Shown here piece after piece: positions 59,763-64,000 of a DNA stretch of 64,000 nucleotides. Where the stretch lies: the NCBI RefSeq assembly GCF_009363755.1, contig NZ_CP045417.1, positions 2,604,001-2,668,000 on the forward strand. The letters run 5' to 3'. The translations under genes were made by a program, and so were the position numbers. Under the pieces are notes generated by a model. It did no database searches, was not told the origin of the DNA, and worked only from the letters and a program-made list of their open reading frames with translations. The DNA is from Halomonas sp. THAF5a. GTDB lineage: Bacteria > Pseudomonadota > Gammaproteobacteria > Pseudomonadales > Halomonadaceae. Position 1 is the stretch's first letter. Each line of letters opens with the position of its first letter.

Positions 59763-61591
59763 GGGCCGAAGTTCACGCTGAGGAAGGCCGTGCGGCCCGC
59801 ATTGAGGTAGTCGCGACCGTCGAAATACTCGGTCGTGGCGTACTCCCTGTCGAAGACGTTATCGACGCTCAGCCGAGCCGACCAGAGCGGGGCGAACCGC
59901 CAGTCCGCACGCAGGTCGACCTGGCCGAAGCCACTGAGCGGCTCCTCGTTGGCCGCGTCATCGAAGCGATCGTCCTGGGCGATGAACGAACCGCCCAGCG
60001 ACCAGTCGCCCAGCTCGCGATCGAGGTCCAGGCGCAGGCTCTGGCTGGCGCGGCGCGGGAGTCGATGGCCGGTCTCGCGATCCTCGGTATCGGTCAGGGT
60101 CAGGGCCGCCTGCAGCGTCCATGCGTCCACGTCGATTCCCGAGGCCAGCTCCACGCCGCGGATGCGTGCCTCGTCGATGTTCTCGTTCTGGCTGCCCGTC
60201 GAGGCGATGAAGTCGTCGACCCGCGTCTCGTAGGCCGCCAGGTCCCAGAAGAAGCGCGCGTACTGGCCGCGCACGCCCAGCTCGACCGTCGCCGAGGTCT
60301 CGGCCTCGAGGTCGGGGTTGCCGGCGAAGTAGCCGAGGTCCGGGTAGTAGAGCTCGTTGAAGGTCGGGGCGCGGTAGGCGGTGCCGTAGCTGGCGCGCAG
60401 GGTGTGGTGATCGTCGAGGGCAAAGCCCAGCGCCAGATGACCGGTGAGCTCCTCGCCGAAGGCCTCGTTGTCGTCGTGGCGCAGCCCGGCCTGCACGGAA
60501 ACCGGGGAAAAATCCATCAGCGCCTGGGCGAAGACGGCCACGTTGTCGCGGCTCTCCTCGGCGTAGGTGCCGACGCCGGTGTCGCTGCCGGCGATGTCGT
60601 CCTCCTGGTACTCGGCGCCGGCCACCAGCTCATGAGGCCCGAACCAGACGGTGTTCTCCCAGCGCAGTGTCCGGGTCGTGGTATCGAAGAGGCTGTCGTA
60701 GGCCGCGGTCTCCGTCTTGTCCCGGGCCTCGCTGAGCGTCAGGCGGCTCGTCCAGGCCTCGGTCACCGGCAGCTCGCCGTAGAGGCCGGCCACCTGCTGG
60801 ACGAAATCGGTCTCCCCACCGACGAATTCGGTGCTGCCCCGGGCACGCAGGGCCAGCACGCCCACCTCGGCGCCGTTATCGAAGCCGTGGGCGAGGCGCA
60901 CCAGGCCGGTGGTGTTGTCGTAGCCCTTGTCGCCCTCCCCCTCGAGGATCTCGTAGCCGTCGCTCTCCAGGCGGCTGGCGGCGACATGGTAGCGGGTGCC
61001 ACCCTCGCTGCCGGAGAGCGAGGCGCTGGCACGCCGGGTATCGAAGCTGCCGCCGCCCAGCGAGAGACGCGGGGTGGGCGCTCCCTCCCCTTGCGGGGTG
61101 AACAGCTGCACCACGCCCCCCACGGCATCGGCACCGTAGAGGCTGCCCCGCGGGCCGCGCACGATCTCGATTCGCTCGAACTGGCGCGGATCGAGGAACT
61201 GCCAGGCGGGGCCGCCGGCGGTGGCCGAGCGCAGGCGAATGCCGTCGATCATCAGCAGCGTGGACTTGCTGCTCGTGCCCCGCAGGTAGACGCTGCTGGT
61301 CTTGCCGAAGCCGCCGTTGGACGAGACATCGACGCCGGGCTGACCGCGCAACAGGTCGGTGATATCGGTGGGGTCCTGGCGGCGCAGTGCGGCCTCGTCG
61401 ATCACGGTGACCGAGGCCAGCGTCTCGTCGGCGGTGCGCGGTGCGCGGGTGGCGGTGACCGTCAGCGGATTGAGGGGCTCGGCGACGACCCCGTCGGCGT
61501 CGGAGGTCGAGGTGCCCTGGGCCTGGACGGCCAGCGGCAGCGCGGCCAGGGCGAAGGTCGCCAGGCCACGGGAGGCGTGAGTGGTGTTCAT
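59759..61591 (-). CDS. btuB: TonB-dependent cobalamin receptor BtuB
   Basis: 610 residues, near E. coli BtuB (614). Signal peptide up to LPLAVQA; TonB box region LNPLTVTATR just after; plug domain with ALRRQDPTDITDLLRGQPGV and SVYLRGTSSKSTLLMIDGIR; then a 22-strand barrel. It imports cobalamin through the outer membrane with TonB energy. First gene after the riboswitch, which supports the substrate. The last residues SVNFGP lack the usual terminal aromatic but F is three from the end. Confidence 0.94.
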   Translation of the reverse strand: MNTTHASRGLATFALAALPLAVQAQGTSTSDADGVVAEPLNPLTVTATRAPRTADETLASVTVIDEAALRRQDPTDITDLLRGQPGVDVSSNGGFGKTSSVYLRGTSSKSTLLMIDGIRLRSATAGGPAWQFLDPRQFERIEIVRGPRGSLYGADAVGGVVQLFTPQGEGAPTPRLSLGGGSFDTRRASASLSGSEGGTRYHVAASRLESDGYEILEGEGDKGYDNTTGLVRLAHGFDNGAEVGVLALRARGSTEFVGGETDFVQQVAGLYGELPVTEAWTSRLTLSEARDKTETAAYDSLFDTTTRTLRWENTVWFGPHELVAGAEYQEDDIAGSDTGVGTYAEESRDNVAVFAQALMDFSPVSVQAGLRHDDNEAFGEELTGHLALGFALDDHHTLRASYGTAYRAPTFNELYYPDLGYFAGNPDLEAETSATVELGVRGQYARFFWDLAAYETRVDDFIASTGSQNENIDEARIRGVELASGIDVDAWTLQAALTLTDTEDRETGHRLPRRASQSLRLDLDRELGDWSLGGSFIAQDDRFDDAANEEPLSGFGQVDLRADWRFAPLWSARLSVDNVFDREYATTEYFDGRDYLNAGRTAFLSVNFGP

Positions 61592-61733
61592 GTGGGTCCC
61601 TTGCCGCCGCGCTCACCCGCACGGCGCCTTGCGTTTTTTCTGGTGGGCCGGCGGCAGGGAACGAGACCACGGGCGACCACGGCCTGTCGCCGGGAGACCC
61701 GCCTCGTGATCGCCCTCCGCGATCCGGCATGTG

Positions 61734-61957
61734 CTCTCAGGCCGGTCTCCGGGCTGACGAACGAAGGGCCTGGCCGAGCCAGGGGGGACACCTTCCGGAC
61801 CGCCGCCTTCCCATGCCGCGGGGGCACAGTGGCCTACCAGTGACGGTAGTGGCGGACCTCGATTCGATCACCGTTGCGGGGGCAGCGTCGGACTCGCCGC
61901 GGGGGCGCACCGACTTCCCGTTTACCCGGCGAAGCTCGCTTCGCCGGCACCTGAGAG
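61734..61957 (-). ncRNA. cobalamin riboswitch upstream of btuB
   Basis: Reading the minus strand, P1 is formed by CTCTCAGG (61957-61950) and CCTGAGAG (61741-61734). In between are AAACGGGAAG, GACGCTGCCCCCGCAACGGT, a GCCACTG motif, GGGAAGG, and the B12 box AGCCCGGAGACCGGCC near the 3' end. These are the core elements of the AdoCbl aptamer in order. It lies 143 bases upstream of btuB and should shut off btuB-btuF-btuC-btuD when B12 is plentiful. Confidence 0.95.
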
Positions 61958-62043
61958 TGCGGCTAAGCTAGCAACCCGCCCCGGGGGCGTCAACGCGAAT
62001 CGCCGGCGACGTTGACGCACCGCCCGACCGGCGCGGACGCGAT

Positions 62044-62478
62044 TCAGCCAGCGGTCAGGCGCCGGGCCAGGCCGTGGCGCACGTACCAGACCTCGTCGGC
62101 GCGCGCCGCCGCGTCCTGGCCAAGCCACCCGGCGAGGTCGCGCAGGCGCCGCTCCGCCGGGTCCATGGGCACGATGCCGCGGCCCACCTCCGGCAGGATC
62201 AGCACGACCTCTCCCCTCGCCTCGCGCTCTGCCTCCCTCAGCGCCTCGAATTCGGCAGCGAGCCGGGCGCGCAGGCGGTCGTCGTCGGGCTCGTCGGCCA
62301 GGGCCGCGGCGAGACCGTCGAGCCAGCCGGTGATCACCAGACACTGCCCCGGGGCGAGCCGCACCCGCCAGCCGTCGGGGAAGGCGCCCTCGCCCACCCG
62401 CCACCAGACCGCCTCGGGGAAGCGACTCGCTACGAGGTCGCGCTTGCCGGCGCAGGCACCGCCGATGAACAGCCGCAT
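62044..62478 (-). CDS. short CobU/CobP-like protein (adenosylcobinamide kinase/guanylyltransferase family)
   Basis: 144 residues, well short of the usual 170-180. The C-terminal part ILPEVGRGIVPMDPAERRLR, then DLAGWLGQDAAARADEVW, clearly matches CobU. The N-terminus reads FIGGACAGKRDL where CobU has GGARSGKS: the Ser after the Lys is Arg, which may damage ATP binding, and the histidine region is shortened. It overlaps cobC by 49 bases. A second CobU-type gene ends near the right edge, so this copy may have another role or serve only one of the two reactions. Confidence 0.75.
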   Translation of the reverse strand: MRLFIGGACAGKRDLVASRFPEAVWWRVGEGAFPDGWRVRLAPGQCLVITGWLDGLAAALADEPDDDRLRARLAAEFEALREAEREARGEVVLILPEVGRGIVPMDPAERRLRDLAGWLGQDAAARADEVWYVRHGLARRLTAG

Positions 62479-63080
62479 TGCCAGCCCTCCTCGCCGTGGG
62501 TGAAGACGAACCGCCGGCCCTGGGCCTGGCCCACCACGCCGGCCCAGAAGTCGGCCCCCTCCAGGCGCCGCGAGAGCTCGCGGATGGCGCCGCCGTGGCT
62601 GACCGTCAGCACCCGCCGGTGGCCGTGGACCAGCGCCTCGGCCAGCACCTCGTCGAGCCAGTCGGAGAGCCGCGCCCAGAGGTCGTCGGCGGACTCGCCG
62701 CCGGGGGTCGCCCGCATGCCGCGGCTGTCGACCCAGGCCCGGTAGGCCGGGTCGTCCTTGAGCGCTTCCCAGGTTCGCCCCTCGTAGTCGCCGAAGTCGA
62801 GCTCGCGCAGGCGGCGATCGAAGCGCGGCGCCTCGGGATGGCTCGCCCAGGCGCTGCCCTCGCGGATATGGGCCAGCGTCTGGCGACAGCGGGTGAGGTC
62901 GCTGGCGTGCACGGCATCGAAGCCGGTCTCGGCCAGCGCCTCGCGCAGCCGCTCGAGGTCGGGCAGCGCCTCGGGCAGCAGCAGCGGGATGTCGCGCTGG
63001 CCCTGGTAGCGGCGTTCCTGGTTCCAGCTCGTCAGGCCGTGACGAACGACCACCAGCTCCAGGCGATCAGCAGCAGCCAT
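62430..63080 (-). CDS. cobC: histidine phosphatase, probable alpha-ribazole phosphatase
   Basis: 216 residues of the phosphoglycerate-mutase-like family. The catalytic motif VVVRHGLTSWNQ (His about 14) is complete, with SDLTRCRQTLAHI, RLRELDFGDYEGRTWE and VTVSHGGAIRELSR (second His). CobC removes the phosphate from alpha-ribazole 5'-phosphate or the cobalamin phosphate. Start after GGAGGAGAACT. It overlaps cobS by 49 bases and the CobU-like gene by 49 bases. Context gives the function; the family alone would not. Confidence 0.88.
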   Translation of the reverse strand: MAAADRLELVVVRHGLTSWNQERRYQGQRDIPLLLPEALPDLERLREALAETGFDAVHASDLTRCRQTLAHIREGSAWASHPEAPRFDRRLRELDFGDYEGRTWEALKDDPAYRAWVDSRGMRATPGGESADDLWARLSDWLDEVLAEALVHGHRRVLTVSHGGAIRELSRRLEGADFWAGVVGQAQGRRFVFTHGEEGWQCGCSSAVPAPASATS

Positions 63081-63790
63081 AGTTCTCCTCCTTCGATGGC
63101 GGCCCCGACGATGTCGCCGTTGATGCCGCCGAAGGCCCGGCGCATCGCCAGGCCGTAGCCGATGATAAAGACGCTGAGCCCGGCCGCCAGCCAGGCGCCG
63201 CCGGGCCAGCAGAGCGCGAACGCCAGCGCCGGCAAGGCGGAAAGCGCCAGGTCGTCCCGGGTCAGGCTCTGCTGCCAGGCGTGGGCCATGCCCTCGGGGC
63301 GGGCCGCCGGTACCGTGACCAGCAGGCCGACGCCGCCGAGCCGCCCCAGGGCGAGCAGCAGCACCAGCCCCCAGGGAGAGGCGCCGGCGTCGAGCAGCGC
63401 CCAGAGCAGGGCGAGCTTCCAGGCCAGCAGGAAGACCAGCGCCAGGATCCCGAAGCTGCCCACCTGGGGATCCTTCATGATCGCGACGCGCTTCTCCAGC
63501 GGGGCGTTGCTGCCCAGGGCATCGGCCAGGTCCATCACCCCGTCGAGGTGCAGGCCGCCGGTCAGCGCCACCCACAGGCTGAGCAGTGCCAGGGCCAGCA
63601 GCGGCGCGGGTAGCAGCGGCTCGAGCACCGTGCCTGCCCCGGCCACCAGGCCCCCGAGCAGCGCGCCGACCAGCGGATAGGCCCGGGCCGCCCAGCGCCG
63701 GGTGGCCGGCGTCCAGGGGCAGGCCAGGGGCACCGGCAACCGGGAAAGGAACTGGATCGCCAGCAGCATGCCGAAGGCAGCGTTTCTCAT
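63032..63790 (-). CDS. cobS: adenosylcobinamide-GDP ribazoletransferase (cobalamin synthase)
   Basis: 252 residues, similar to E. coli CobS (247). Integral membrane enzyme joining GDP-cobinamide to alpha-ribazole. Signature: IQFLSRLPVP at the start, GGLHLDGVMDLADALGS and MKDPQVGSFGILAL, which provide the acidic metal-binding residues, and a late INGDIVGA. At least five or six helices. Start at 63790 preceded by CAGGAGTGAGCCC. Confidence 0.95.
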   Translation of the reverse strand: MRNAAFGMLLAIQFLSRLPVPLACPWTPATRRWAARAYPLVGALLGGLVAGAGTVLEPLLPAPLLALALLSLWVALTGGLHLDGVMDLADALGSNAPLEKRVAIMKDPQVGSFGILALVFLLAWKLALLWALLDAGASPWGLVLLLALGRLGGVGLLVTVPAARPEGMAHAWQQSLTRDDLALSALPALAFALCWPGGAWLAAGLSVFIIGYGLAMRRAFGGINGDIVGAAIEGGELWLLLIAWSWWSFVTA

Positions 63791-63803
63791 GGGCTCACTC
63801 CTG

Positions 63804-64000
63804 TCATGCCTTGTGCCTATCGTCGCTGCCACCCTCGTCGCCGCCCTTCCCCTCGATGCCTTTCCACTCGATGGCCCGACCGGCCACCACCTCGACCACG
63901 CGATCCGCCTCGGCGGCCAGGTCGCGGTGCAGCCGCTGCAGGAAGGCCAGGTAGCGCCATACCGCCTCGTCCCGGGGCGGCAGGTCCTCGTTGAGGTCAT
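63804..64000 (-). CDS. cobP: C-terminal part of a CobP/CobU adenosylcobinamide kinase, cut by right edge
   Basis: The last 65 codons of a gene that begins beyond the window. The stretch LQRLHRDLAAEADRVVEVVA followed by GRAIEWKG fits the end of CobP/CobU (commonly RLHQxLAxxxDxVxxVVAG...LKG). A hydrophilic tail of about 17 residues (GGDEGGSDDRHKA) follows. It ends 13 bases upstream of the cobS start. With no N-terminal domain visible, the assignment rests on this short match plus context. Confidence 0.6.
   Translation of the reverse strand, partial: DLNEDLPPRDEAVWRYLAFLQRLHRDLAAEADRVVEVVAGRAIEWKGIEGKGGDEGGSDDRHKA

Overview
The window looks like a chromosomal segment of a moderately halophilic gammaproteobacterium, most likely a Halomonas-type member of the Halomonadaceae. 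G+C is high throughout. The housekeeping blocks hemA-prfA-prmC and lolB-ispE-tRNA-prs-rplY-pth-ychF are arranged as in gammaproteobacteria. The accessory content (choline-to-betaine genes, TRAP transport, polyamine/amine genes, B12 salvage) fits an osmolyte-using heterotroph. I see no rRNA, CRISPR array, phage, plasmid or transposase gene.

Layout. 1-7.1 kb: a methyl/one-carbon block with a DmdA/GcvT-like folate methyltransferase (cut by the left edge), a divergent dimethylglycine/sarcosine-dehydrogenase-like flavoprotein fused to a GcvT module, a GbdR-like AraC regulator and formate-THF ligase. 7.2-19.0 kb: a catabolic island. One seven-gene minus-strand run encodes an N-formylglutamate-amidohydrolase-like enzyme, TRAP DctQ, DctM and DctP, a glutamine-synthetase-like ligase, an aldehyde dehydrogenase and an iron-type alcohol dehydrogenase. 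A divergent RpiR regulator follows, then a second glutamine-synthetase-like ligase (PuuA type) and a PuuB-like oxidase. I read this as a gamma-glutamylation route for an imported amine or amino alcohol. 19.2-35.0 kb: core genes (moeB, lrp, prmC, prfA, hemA, a TPR lipoprotein, lolB, ispE, tRNA-Gln, prs, rplY, pth, ychF, tRNA-Met, an M18 aminopeptidase, prc). 35.3-35.9 kb: three tRNA-Asn genes and a second tRNA-Met.

36.0-41.2 kb: choX, betI, betB, betA for choline uptake and oxidation to glycine betaine. 41.3-53.3 kb: fadE with a PsrA-like operator, an SLC13-type transporter with RCK domains, a CMD-family protein plus class III aminotransferase with a divergent RpiR regulator and paired palindromic operators, a quinone oxidoreductase, an unknown protein, a glycerophosphodiesterase and a PanP-type decarboxylase. 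53.3-64.0 kb: cobalamin salvage, with cobQ, bluB, cobO, a btuB-btuF-btuC-btuD-like uptake operon behind a clear cobalamin riboswitch, a short CobU-like protein, cobC, cobS and the end of a cobP/cobU gene at the right edge.

The metabolic themes connect. BetA/BetB make betaine; the flavoprotein and DmdA/GcvT-like proteins would pass methyl groups to folate; Fhs handles formyl-THF. The betaine-to-dimethylglycine step is not in this window. Three copies of a short inverted-repeat element sit in intergenic gaps (39.2, 43.8 and 55.6 kb). Functions are assigned by reading motifs and context only; no database search was run.
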